Of a stretch of 8,667 nt of DNA, positions 1-6,688 are shown piece after piece. Source of the stretch: JBKJTP01 sp046590195 (lineage in GTDB: Bacteria > Bacteroidota > Ignavibacteria > Palsa-1295). The notes under the pieces are model-generated. The model saw only the letters and a list, made by a program, of their open reading frames with translations. It made no database searches and was not told the origin of the DNA. Where the stretch lies: contig JBKJTP010000104.1 of the NCBI GenBank assembly GCA_046590195.1, positions 1-8,667 on the forward strand. Reading direction: 5' to 3'. Every line of letters begins with the position of its first letter. The stretch's first letter is position 1. The translations under genes were made by a program, and so were the position numbers.

Positions 1-95
1 ATTCGCACGTGTTGCGCAATTTATTCGCTACAAAACAATTTTTGCAGTGCTCCATTTCTGGACACGCTGAACTCGGAACCGTTGCGCAAAAACAG
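1..95 (-). other. Left edge downstream of lptC; possible start of a cut-off gene
   Basis: This short stretch lies after the lptC stop. On the minus strand an ATG at 55 opens a frame that stays open to the window edge (18 codons, beginning MEHCKNCF). It has no signal-peptide character and no ribosome binding site, so it may be chance. In many Gram-negative genomes lptA or lptB follows lptC, and such a gene could begin just outside the window, but nothing here shows it. The stretch also holds two copies of the 8-bp palindrome TTGCGCAA, listed separately. Confidence 0.2.
12..89. repeat. Two copies of palindrome TTGCGCAA, 70 bp apart
   Basis: The self-complementary octamer TTGCGCAA occurs at 12-19 and 82-89. 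Both copies are preceded by G, giving a 9-bp direct repeat with a 70-bp period. Both lie in the stretch just after the lptC stop codon. They could be binding sites for a dimeric protein or a chance repeat. There is no other evidence of function. Confidence 0.25.
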
Positions 96-743
96 TTATC
101 GCGCTGTGTCAGCGGGAGAGGGCATTTCCAGCGCTGGAGCGGATGGCGTGTTTGTGACGGGTGCGTTGATCCGCGGTGCGATAGGGCCGCCAGTTGGTTG
201 TTGCAACGTGCTACCAGGCGCTACGATCGTTGTGTGCAATATTTTGTAGTTCGTCAACGATTGATCGCTTTCGAACCCACGGCCCGTTGTGACTCGTCCA
301 GTCCTTTCAACGATCTTCACATTCGCAGGCGAGCTGATGCGCTGCGTCTCGTTGTTCCACGTTAATGAATCGGTGTAGACCGTTGTGCCTGAATCACTTA
401 CGATCTTCACGCTGTCATAAGCGATCATGTATTTCGTCTGATCGTTGATGTTGGCCCACCGAGCAGTTAGCACAGACGAGTGCTGTCCTTCGCGATCGAA
501 GAAATCGACTTGCACGCTAGAATCGAGCACAGTCTGCCGGCGCTTATCGTACACGCGAATGCGTCCCGCGCTGAGTGTTGCACGTGGCAACGCTTCATTC
601 GAAAAGCGCATCTCTGCAGCGTAACTGACCTGCGAAGGCTCCTCTTCTGGAATGACCGTAGGCACGACGGCCGGCTGCACCTTGGCGTCGTTAGCACAGC
701 TCGAGAGCAGCGTTAGCGTGAGTAGAAGTAAGATTACGCGCAT
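96..743 (-). CDS. lptC: LPS export lipoprotein LptC
   Basis: LptC is the membrane-anchored periplasmic part of the Lpt bridge that takes LPS from the LptBFG ABC transporter and hands it to LptA on its way to the outer membrane. The 215-aa product starts with a lipoprotein signal (hydrophobic residues 3-13, lipobox LSSC with Cys16), so it is probably lipid-anchored rather than held by an N-terminal TM helix as in E. coli. Residues about 40-175 are rich in short alternating beta strands typical of the LptC/LptA jelly-roll (for example YAAEMRFSNEALPRATLSAG, then VLTARWANIN and VYTDSLTWN). A Pro/Ala/Thr-rich, probably disordered tail follows at 176-215. The ATG abuts the kdsD stop (TAA then ATG, no gap), which points to translational coupling. 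A loose GGCAGG lies about 10 nt upstream. The family call rests on the lipobox, the strand pattern and the Kdo operon context. Confidence 0.85.
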   Translation of the reverse strand: MRVILLLLTLTLLSSCANDAKVQPAVVPTVIPEEEPSQVSYAAEMRFSNEALPRATLSAGRIRVYDKRRQTVLDSSVQVDFFDREGQHSSVLTARWANINDQTKYMIAYDSVKIVSDSGTTVYTDSLTWNNETQRISSPANVKIVERTGRVTTGRGFESDQSLTNYKILHTTIVAPGSTLQQPTGGPIAPRINAPVTNTPSAPALEMPSPADTAR

Positions 744-1742
744 TTAGCTGATGCCTGCCTTTACGAGATCATGAAGATGGATCATGCCGACCAGCTTGTT
801 TCCATCGAGCACCACGAGTTGCATCACTTTAGGCAGTACATTCTCCATCGAGCGCAGCGCCTCTATCGCAAGGGTGTCTGGTGTGGTCGAGCGAGGCTGA
901 GAGATCATGATCTCCTTGGCCATGACGGAGCGAACACTGACCTGCTCACGTGATTGAAAGAAACGCCTGAGATCTCCATCGGTCACAATGCCGAGCAACT
1001 CGCCTTTCTCTACGACGGCCGCAGAGCCAAGACGTTTCGAGGTGATCTCGTTCATGACCGTTGCAAGATCATCGTTCGGGCCGACAATAGGAATACCCGT
1101 ATCTGCGACCATCAGATCGCGTACGGTCAGTGTGAGCTTTCTGCCAAGCGCACCGGCAGGATGGAGCTTTGCAAAATCAAGACTTGAAAACTTGCGCGCT
1201 TCGAGTAAGGCCATCGCGAGAGCATCGCCAAGCACAAGCGCCGCGGTGGTAGAGGCGGTTGGTGCGAGGTCGTTGGGGCATGCCTCTTCATCGATAACGA
1301 TGGGAAGCGTCACGCCGCCGCTCTGTGCTGCTGCAGAACCGAGCTTTGACTGCGGCTGTGCAGTGATCGCAATGATCGGGATCCGGCGATCGAGCAATGC
1401 CGGAAGCAAAGAGAATAACTCTTCAGATTCACCACTCTTGCTCAGCATCACGATCGCATCGCCTGGCTTGAGCATGCCAATATCGCCGTGCGCGCCCTCT
1501 GCGGGATGGAGGAAGATCGCAGGCGTGCCGGTTGAAGAAAGAGTAGAGGAGAGCTTACGTGCAACGTGTCCCGACTTGCCCATTCCTGTGACAGCAACGC
1601 GGCCTTCAACTGCGAGAAGTATCTCGCACGCTCTCTGGAATGCCGCAGGATCAAGCAATTCGATCGTGCGGCGGATCGACTTCGACTCGATGTCGAAGGT
1701 TCGCAAGGCGCACTCGAAATAGCTGTTCGTCATAGTGCTCAT
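744..1742 (-). CDS. kdsD: Arabinose-5-phosphate isomerase (KdsD/KpsF family)
   Basis: This cytoplasmic enzyme interconverts ribulose-5-phosphate and arabinose-5-phosphate, the first committed step towards Kdo. From the chosen ATG the product is 332 aa, close to the usual size. The N-terminal SIS sugar-isomerase domain carries GMGKSG (53-58), HPAEGAHGD (79-87), SKSGES (101-106), EACPNDLAPTAST (153-165) and HPAGALGRKL (194-203). Lys56, Glu105, Glu153 and His194 correspond to the family's Lys/Glu/Glu/His active-site set. Two CBS domains follow (about 210-263, containing GIVTDGDLRRFF, and about 272-329, containing GMIHLHDLV); in this family they are thought to sense ligands. The frame is open further upstream to 1823, but the extra 27 residues are low-complexity Ser/Ala/Thr and overlap the previous gene. 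The ATG at 1742 lies one base after that gene's stop and fits the conserved N-terminus. A second ATG at 1733 is also possible. Confidence 0.95.
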   Translation of the reverse strand: MSTMTNSYFECALRTFDIESKSIRRTIELLDPAAFQRACEILLAVEGRVAVTGMGKSGHVARKLSSTLSSTGTPAIFLHPAEGAHGDIGMLKPGDAIVMLSKSGESEELFSLLPALLDRRIPIIAITAQPQSKLGSAAAQSGGVTLPIVIDEEACPNDLAPTASTTAALVLGDALAMALLEARKFSSLDFAKLHPAGALGRKLTLTVRDLMVADTGIPIVGPNDDLATVMNEITSKRLGSAAVVEKGELLGIVTDGDLRRFFQSREQVSVRSVMAKEIMISQPRSTTPDTLAIEALRSMENVLPKVMQLVVLDGNKLVGMIHLHDLVKAGIS

Positions 1743-1743
1743 G

Positions 1744-2433
1744 CTAGCGTCGTTTGCGGACGAAGTCGAAGAGACCGCGTCTTGGGCCGCTGTTCGCGTC
1801 TTCAATGATGACTCTGCTTGCATCGAATTTCTTCGCTCGCTTATTGTACTCGGTCAGTGCTTGCGCCAGCTGAGCATTTGTCGCTGATTCTGCCAGCTCA
1901 AAAAATTGCTCACTGGTTATTCGTTCAGAGGCCACTGGCTTGGTCAGTCTTGCTAGCTCCACCAGCAAGCCTGTTACAGGCAGAAGTTGATTGTAGCGGC
2001 TTCCCACGTGATGGAGCCATAGAACACTCTCAGCAGGGGAAAGTGCGAGTGTGTAGATAGGTGAATCGGTGGCATCCCGCAGCGGGATCTCTCTTACAGC
2101 CGCTCCTTTCCGAGAGGCCGAACCAGGCATCCATGCCGAGAGCGTCCACGCTAGTCGGGGGTTATCCAATTCGGTCAGTTGCAGCAAAGCACCGCTGTTA
2201 TCCTCATTCATTCGGAGAAAGACCGGCGTCACTGAGCCAGCGGACTCGATCTCGCCGATCGCAACGGTTTCTGCAAAGCCATCGTCGTAGTCTCCAAAGT
2301 TCAACGAGCCATCCTCATCCCTCAAGACTGGCAGCCGATCAAGCGTTTCGCGCAAGCATTGATAGAACGGCCTCTCTGTCGGCAGGAGCCATTCGAGTAC
2401 GCGGCGCTCATTCGACGAGAGATCAGCGAGCAA
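1744..2433 (-). CDS. Unassigned 229-aa protein in the Kdo operon
   Basis: I do not recognise this family. The product is soluble and predicted cytoplasmic: there is no signal peptide and no TM segment. The N-terminal third is acidic (residues 38-62, including a DED run and FGDYDDGF). The middle looks alpha/beta, and the C-terminus is a helical region (about 170-203) ending in a basic tail, FVRKRR. The start is a TTG inside the end of kdsA (11-nt overlap), preceded by GAGAAG about 4 nt upstream. No in-frame ATG lies near the N-terminus. The stop lies one base before the kdsD start. Tight packing on both sides supports a real, co-translated gene. Position alone would suggest the Kdo-8-phosphate phosphatase KdsC, but the HAD motif (DxDGV) and the later HAD lysine/aspartate motifs are absent, so I do not assign that role. 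Confidence 0.75.
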   Translation of the reverse strand: MLADLSSNERRVLEWLLPTERPFYQCLRETLDRLPVLRDEDGSLNFGDYDDGFAETVAIGEIESAGSVTPVFLRMNEDNSGALLQLTELDNPRLAWTLSAWMPGSASRKGAAVREIPLRDATDSPIYTLALSPAESVLWLHHVGSRYNQLLPVTGLLVELARLTKPVASERITSEQFFELAESATNAQLAQALTEYNKRAKKFDASRVIIEDANSGPRRGLFDFVRKRR

Positions 2434-3241
2434 GTGCTTCTCGGATTCTGATGGCCTGCGTCAGCAATGCTTCGAGCTGGTCAAGCGGCCATTGGGTGGC
2501 TTTGTCGCTCCTGGCGGTCTCGGGGTCGGGATGGGTCTCGATGAAGAGGCCGTCAATGCCTGAGGCAACTGCTGCACGCAACAGTCCAGGGATGAAACGC
2601 CTGTCCCCACCGCTCACGCCTTGCTGACTTGGACGCTGGACGGAATGCGTTGCATCGAAGACCACAGGCCCAAATTCACGCATCACCTCCAGCGAACGCA
2701 TATCGACCACCAGATCTCCATAGCCGAAGAATGTCCCGCGCTCGCAGAGGAGCACATTACTGTTGCCGACGTCCAGCACCTTCTGCCTGGCGTGCTCCAT
2801 ATCCTGGGGCGCCATGAACTGGCCCTTCTTGATATTGATGACCTTGCCAGTATTGCCAGCGGCATGGAGTAGAGCGGTTTGGCGGGCAAGAAAGGCCGGG
2901 ATCTGGAGGATGTCGCAGACCTCAGCTGCCATTTCGACTTCCTGCGGATCGTGGATATCGGTCACGATCGGAAGGCCGTAGTCGAGCTTGATCCCAGCGA
3001 GGAGCTTCAGCGCCTCGTCGTCGCCGATGCCCGTAAAGCTACCCGATCCGGTACGGTTGGCCTTCCGGTAAGATGCCTTGAAGACAAAGTCGATAGGGAG
3101 CCGCTCGCTGATCGCCATGAGCTCCTTCGCCACGGTCTCGAGCTGGGTCTGGGACTCGACGAGGCACGGCCCGGCCATGACGCAAAGGCGCTCGTTGCTT
3201 CTATTGAATTGTGAGAACAGGGTAGAGGGGGTGGTGCTCAT
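2423..3241 (-). CDS. kdsA: 3-deoxy-D-manno-octulosonate-8-phosphate synthase, metal-dependent type
   Basis: KdsA condenses phosphoenolpyruvate with arabinose-5-phosphate to give Kdo-8-phosphate, the committed carbon-chain step of LPS inner-core synthesis. The 272-aa product (from the ATG at 3241) is a complete TIM-barrel enzyme. Visible motifs are MAGPCLVES (22-30), KASYRKANRTGSGSF (55-69), TDIHDP (94-99), LQIPAFLARQT (112-122), NIKKGQFMAP (136-145), FDATHSVQRP (195-204) and FIETHPDPETARSDKATQ (233-250). Cys26, His199, Glu235 and Asp246 match the four metal ligands of the metal-dependent class typified by the Aquifex enzyme; the metal-independent E. coli type has Asn in place of the Cys. The frame extends upstream to 3310 with ATGs at 3304 and 3280, but conservation begins after 3241 and that start gives the normal family length. 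No Shine-Dalgarno sequence is seen. This is the first gene of the operon and overlaps the next by 11 nt. Confidence 0.96.
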   Translation of the reverse strand: MSTTPSTLFSQFNRSNERLCVMAGPCLVESQTQLETVAKELMAISERLPIDFVFKASYRKANRTGSGSFTGIGDDEALKLLAGIKLDYGLPIVTDIHDPQEVEMAAEVCDILQIPAFLARQTALLHAAGNTGKVINIKKGQFMAPQDMEHARQKVLDVGNSNVLLCERGTFFGYGDLVVDMRSLEVMREFGPVVFDATHSVQRPSQQGVSGGDRRFIPGLLRAAVASGIDGLFIETHPDPETARSDKATQWPLDQLEALLTQAIRIREALAR

Positions 3242-3321
3242 TATTGCAAAACTACCGGATTTTTTGTCCGCGTGGCTCATTCGGGGACAATTGCCCGAGA
3301 CCATAACCAAATTTGCCCAAG

Positions 3322-3448
3322 GCCAAAACCGAATTTTTCTCCGCCGAATCTCGTATATTTGCGGTCTAGAGCAAAGCGTCTACCTGGGCTGGCTACCTCC
3401 TATCATCGGTTCGCGACAGATTCACACTCAAAACCTCTCGGTTTTGGC
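3322..3448. repeat. 11-bp inverted repeat in the kdsA/lipoprotein intergenic region
   Basis: The left arm GCCAAAACCGA at 3322-3332 and the right arm TCGGTTTTGGC at 3438-3448 are perfect complements separated by 105 bp. A match this long is mildly unlikely by chance in a region this size (I estimate a few per cent). It could be a pair of binding sites in opposite orientation, serving divergent promoters, or a long-range RNA helix. Confidence 0.35.
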
Positions 3449-3577
3449 TGCGACTTTTGCCGGGCTAGGGTGTAATAGAGTAGTGTGCGATAGGTAGTCA
3501 CACATTGTCCATGAGTATCGCGAAGGCGGTTAGCTGTAAAGCAAGACTAGTCCATCGCCGTTCTCACCGGCATTCCG

Positions 3578-3630
3578 TTCGTTCAGGTCCCTTCATTCCG
3601 AGCTCCGTCACCGGGCTCACTCTGAACGAA
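3578..3630 (+). promoter_or_regulatory. Possible 5'-leader hairpin upstream of the lipoprotein gene
   Basis: The arms TTCGTTCAG (3578-3586) and CTGAACGAA (3622-3630) form a perfect 9-bp stem around a 35-nt loop. Within the loop GAGC (3599-3602) and GCTC (3615-3618) could form a smaller stem. The structure ends 39 nt before the ATG at 3670, so if transcription starts upstream it would lie in the 5' leader. No T-tract follows, so it is not a standard terminator. Function is unknown. Confidence 0.25.
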
Positions 3631-3669
3631 GATGCAAGTTTACCTTACAATTGATTCTCCATACCGAGC

Positions 3670-5265
3670 ATGAAGACTCGTTTATCCCGCGTTGTTGCGT
3701 TGTGCCTACTGTTGATCGCAGGCGGCCTCGGTTTTAATAGCTGCAAACCCGATCTCGTTGAGGTCGATGTGAATGCTGCTGAATTCGGTTCGATCCGCGT
3801 CATGAACTTCGTTGAGTGCGCAGTTCCATACGACATCTTTATCTTTCAAAGTGGATCGCTAGATACGATCGTCAACCGTAGCATCAGGTATTCGGTCGGC
3901 AGCGCCTACGCAACGAACCTCGTACCAGGAAATTACATTGTTCAGGCAAGGCCCTTGAACCGTCCGCCAGAGATAAATCTTGGGCAAGTAACTGTCACTA
4001 TCGGAGCGAATGACGCTAAGAGCGTATTCATTTTTGGTCAAGGCACAGATGCCTTTGAATACAAGGTCGTAGCAGATCAGAATATCACGCCTGCTGCCGA
4101 CAAGGTTTATGTTCGCTTCGTCAACGCAAAGCCTAACACTGGCAATGTTGATCTCGTATTTGACAACCCGCTGAATTCACCGGCAAAGGCAAACGTAACG
4201 CCACGAGATGTTAGCGCCCCAAACTTTGATTACATTGAGCTTGCACATGCACTCGATACGACCTACGCGTTTTATCTCGTCAACTCGGATAATAAGCAGG
4301 TCATCACGCGTCTCGCAGGTGCGGCATTCGGCCCAGGACAGTTCTACACACTCGTCTACGCAGGCAATGATGCTGATTGCACGAGCCGTGATACCACATC
4401 GGAGCGTGCAGATACACTTCGCCTCCGCTATTTCGACGATAACCAGCAGGGTAACGATCTCACATTCCCGCTTGTCCAGTCGCTCCGATTCAACTTTATC
4501 AACGGCTTGATCCCGCCTGCGAACCCTGCGTCAGATCAGCGTACCTATTCGACTGCCGGTGTTGTGATCAATAACGATGACCGCTTCCTGATCCCAACGA
4601 TCGCGCCGATGGAGATGGCTCGTGATCTCGGCACGTCCAACGGAATCATCAACGGCGGATTCTACACTGTGCCTTGGACAGATGCGATCCAGGTCAGCAT
4701 GTACGCGAATGTCCTTGGTGGTGATGGCAAGCCTACCACTCAGCGTGGAATTAAGCTTGTAGACCTGCGCGCAGGTAATCGCAAGCTTGTGACCTCCGAC
4801 GTTCCATTCTCGATCATCGTGTTAGATACGGTCAGCAACAAGATCACGAATGGCACCTTCAATGTCGATTCTTCAAAGATCGTTAGCTGGAGCGTTCCGC
4901 TTCCTGACGTCCCGGTGGTTGGCAAAGCACAGCTCGTGGTTGTCAATGCACTCGCGCCGGTAAGAGGCGATGGTGCACAGCGCCCTTCTCGCTACAGCAA
5001 GTTCTTCATCAACGGTACAGCACCGAAGGCTTTCACGACAGCGCAGAGCTCTCCAAAGTCTGATGTATTCGAGGTCGATGCCGGTGGATCGGTTGAGGTC
5101 AAGGTCGATATCGGAAGAGCGTCTGTCTTCGAGACGGTCACAGCGAACTTCAATCCTGAGTCGGGTGGAATCTATGAGATCGTCTTGCTCGGAATGCGCG
5201 GTCATCCGGATGCTCGCTATCAGCCGAAGCTGATGATCATCCAGACGAACAAGAAGAGCCAGTAA
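3670..5265 (+). CDS. Exported DUF4397-like multi-module lipoprotein
   Basis: This 531-aa protein has a lipoprotein signal: basic MKTR, a hydrophobic core at about 8-20, and a lipobox-like FNSC with Cys25. Phe at -3 is unusual but tolerated in this kind of signal. The rest is all-beta. At least four modules are visible. Each begins with an (I/V/L)R(V/F)xN-type strand and most end with a hydrophobic (F/Y)xxV(I/L) strand: about 41-124 (IRVMNFVECAVPYDIFI to SVFIFG), 145-232 (VYVRFVNAKPNTGNVDLVF to YTLVYAG), 271-387 (LRFNFINGLIPPAN to FSIIVLD) and 420-509 (LVVVNALAPVRGD to YEIVLLG). This matches DUF4397, an Ig-like extracytoplasmic domain of unknown function, and the modules look like diverged duplications. 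The protein is likely anchored to the outer membrane, facing the surface or the periplasm. The ATG start has no Shine-Dalgarno sequence. A strong terminator follows the stop, so it is probably monocistronic. Confidence 0.85.
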   Translation: MKTRLSRVVALCLLLIAGGLGFNSCKPDLVEVDVNAAEFGSIRVMNFVECAVPYDIFIFQSGSLDTIVNRSIRYSVGSAYATNLVPGNYIVQARPLNRPPEINLGQVTVTIGANDAKSVFIFGQGTDAFEYKVVADQNITPAADKVYVRFVNAKPNTGNVDLVFDNPLNSPAKANVTPRDVSAPNFDYIELAHALDTTYAFYLVNSDNKQVITRLAGAAFGPGQFYTLVYAGNDADCTSRDTTSERADTLRLRYFDDNQQGNDLTFPLVQSLRFNFINGLIPPANPASDQRTYSTAGVVINNDDRFLIPTIAPMEMARDLGTSNGIINGGFYTVPWTDAIQVSMYANVLGGDGKPTTQRGIKLVDLRAGNRKLVTSDVPFSIIVLDTVSNKITNGTFNVDSSKIVSWSVPLPDVPVVGKAQLVVVNALAPVRGDGAQRPSRYSKFFINGTAPKAFTTAQSSPKSDVFEVDAGGSVEVKVDIGRASVFETVTANFNPESGGIYEIVLLGMRGHPDARYQPKLMIIQTNKKSQ

Positions 5266-5299
5266 CAAGAATACAATTAGCGCGCGCAAGCGTGTTGCA

Positions 5300-5330
5300 A
5301 GAAAAGCCGGAGCATAGCTCCGGCTTTTCT
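5300..5330 (+). terminator. Intrinsic terminator after the lipoprotein gene
   Basis: A perfect 14-bp stem is formed by AGAAAAGCCGGAGC (5300-5313) and GCTCCGGCTTTTCT (5317-5330) around a 3-nt ATA loop. The GC-rich upper stem is flanked by an A-tract on the left and a T-tract on the right, so it could terminate in both directions. It sits 34 nt after the lipoprotein stop and only 13 nt before the transporter ATG. Confidence 0.9.
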
Positions 5331-5343
5331 GTTTTACACACGA

Positions 5344-6573
5344 ATGGATATTAATAATTCGGTGCCAGTACCAGCAAAGGAGAAGCTCCCGAAGAACGTC
5401 GTGTGGCTAAGTATTGCTGCGATGTTCAATGATATGAGCGGCGAGATCGTGGGACGTGCGCTGCCCTTGTTCCTTGCCGGTACGCTCGGCATCAGTAAAA
5501 GCGTGATCGGATTGATCGAAGGATTTGCCGACACCACTTCCGCGATCTTCAAGATCCTCTCAGGCTGGTACAGCGACAAATGGGGGCGACGTCAGCGGAT
5601 CACTGCATTCGGTTATTCGCTCACGACGGTTTCACGGCGATTGCTGCTGCTAACCTCGAATTGGGTTATACCCTTTTTCAGCCGCTTCATCGATAGAGCC
5701 GGTAAAGGCATACGCACGTCGCCAAGAGACGCGCTCATCGCCGACTCCGTCTCGCCTGAGATGCGCGGACGCGCATTTGGTTTGCATCGAGCCTTGGATC
5801 CGCTCGGGGCTGTTTTTGGCTCGCTCGGAGCGGCCGGGCTGCTATGGTACTTCTCAGGCAGCGCTTCAATACTGGATAGCGGTACCATCATCTCAGAGGA
5901 GGTCTTTCGCTGGATCATCATCATCGGATCGATACCGACGATCATCTCAGCACTGATCGTGATAGTGATCGTGAAAGATGTTGTCCGTCCAGCGCCGATC
6001 AACAAATCTCCCGCACGGTTGCTCGGATCTGGGATCGATAAGCGATTCAACAAGTATCTTATCTACACGCTCATCTTTATGCTTGGTGCATCGAGCGATG
6101 CATTCTTGTTGCTTCGAGCGCAATCGCTCGGGATCTCGGCAGCAGAGATCTTTCTGATGATCGCAGCGCTGAACGTCGTCACAGCACTATCCGCGTACCC
6201 GGCCGGAATACTCTCCGATCGTTTGGGCCGCAAGAATGTCGTTGTTGCAGGCTGGATCTACTACGCGATCATGTATGCTGCGTTCGCATTCGCGACCGAG
6301 GCCTGGCACATGTGGATACTCTTCAGTGCGTACGGCTTGTTCTACGGTCTGACAGAAGGAGTAGAGAAGGCCTACGTCGCCGACATCGTGTTGCCGGACC
6401 AACGTGGCGCTGCATACGGATTGTATAACGGTGCTGTGGGCATCATGATGTTGCCAGCGAGTTTGATTGCAGGTGTATTGTGGCAGCAGTTTGGTCCGCA
6501 AGCCCCATTTATCTTCGGTGCCGCTGTCGCAACGATTGGTGCCCTTTTGCTCGCAAAATTGCGGTTGGAATGA
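5344..6573 (+). CDS. Major facilitator superfamily transporter
   Basis: This 409-aa inner-membrane protein has about 12 hydrophobic segments in two halves, with a more polar central loop at about 211-236. The first half has the MFS motif A between TM2 and TM3 (GWYSDKWGRRQR, 74-85). The second half has its counterpart (GILSDRLGRKN, 288-298), as expected for the duplicated MFS fold. A conserved block FIDRAGKGIRTSPRDALIADS (115-135), followed by RGRAFGLHRALDPLGA, marks a subgroup that I associate, from memory, with MJ1317-like transporters. The substrate is unknown, and drug, sugar-phosphate or metabolite efflux are all possible. The ATG has no Shine-Dalgarno sequence and lies 13 nt after a strong terminator, so the promoter is not obvious. 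The length is normal and the gene looks intact. Confidence 0.9.
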   Translation: MDINNSVPVPAKEKLPKNVVWLSIAAMFNDMSGEIVGRALPLFLAGTLGISKSVIGLIEGFADTTSAIFKILSGWYSDKWGRRQRITAFGYSLTTVSRRLLLLTSNWVIPFFSRFIDRAGKGIRTSPRDALIADSVSPEMRGRAFGLHRALDPLGAVFGSLGAAGLLWYFSGSASILDSGTIISEEVFRWIIIIGSIPTIISALIVIVIVKDVVRPAPINKSPARLLGSGIDKRFNKYLIYTLIFMLGASSDAFLLLRAQSLGISAAEIFLMIAALNVVTALSAYPAGILSDRLGRKNVVVAGWIYYAIMYAAFAFATEAWHMWILFSAYGLFYGLTEGVEKAYVADIVLPDQRGAAYGLYNGAVGIMMLPASLIAGVLWQQFGPQAPFIFGAAVATIGALLLAKLRLE

Positions 6574-6688
6574 TCAACTAAATTTTGCGCGCGAGATCGT
6601 TTTTCACAGCGCGTTCAGAACTTCGAGGTTTTTGAATTTGTAGTATGAGTTTGCATTGCACGCAAGACAATGTCTATCATCCAGACGT

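Larger units (their letters stand above)
3242..3669. other. Divergent intergenic region between kdsA and the lipoprotein gene
   Basis: These 428 bp separate the start of the minus-strand Kdo operon from the plus-strand lipoprotein gene, so they should contain the promoters for both. Several overlapping short open frames occur but none resembles a protein. I see an 11-bp perfect inverted repeat, GCCAAAACCGA (3322-3332) with its complement at 3438-3448, and a possible hairpin with 9-bp arms at 3578-3586 and 3622-3630, upstream of the lipoprotein ATG. Sequences resembling the Bacteroidota -7 element (TAnnTTTG) occur at 3354-3361 (plus) and 3247-3254 (minus), both without a convincing -33 partner. 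No tRNA or other known RNA was recognised. Confidence 0.6.

Noticed and set aside
988..1722. 244-codon plus-strand open frame opposite kdsD
   Set aside because: It lies entirely antisense to the strongly supported kdsD. Its Ser/Ala/Pro-rich product resembles no family, and such frames are common opposite GC-balanced coding sequence.
1743..1823. N-terminal extension of KdsD from the ATG at 1823
   Set aside because: It would overlap the upstream gene by 80 nt and adds a low-complexity stretch not expected in the family. The ATG at 1742 sits exactly at the operon junction.
1744..2433. Unassigned operon protein as KdsC phosphatase
   Set aside because: No DxDGV motif and no later HAD motifs are present, so position alone does not justify the name.
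2061..2627. 188-codon plus-strand open frame opposite the unassigned gene and kdsA
   Set aside because: It is antisense to two packed operon genes, its composition is Arg/Ser-rich, and it has no recognisable domain.
3247..3254. Minus-strand TAGTTTTG just before the kdsA ATG
   Set aside because: It would imply a leaderless kdsA transcript and lacks a -33 partner at the expected spacing.
3354..3361. TATATTTG, a match to the Bacteroidota -7 promoter element
   Set aside because: There is no TTG-type -33 element at the right spacing and it lies about 310 bp before the lipoprotein ATG. It is not enough to call a promoter.
4873..5289. 138-codon minus-strand open frame over the lipoprotein 3' end
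   Set aside because: It is a shadow of the DUF4397-like gene. It starts just before the terminator and its Arg/Leu-rich product has no domain.
6574..6605. Terminator after the transporter gene
   Set aside because: There is a GC-rich stretch followed by TTTTT at 6599-6604, but no complementary stem directly before the T-run.
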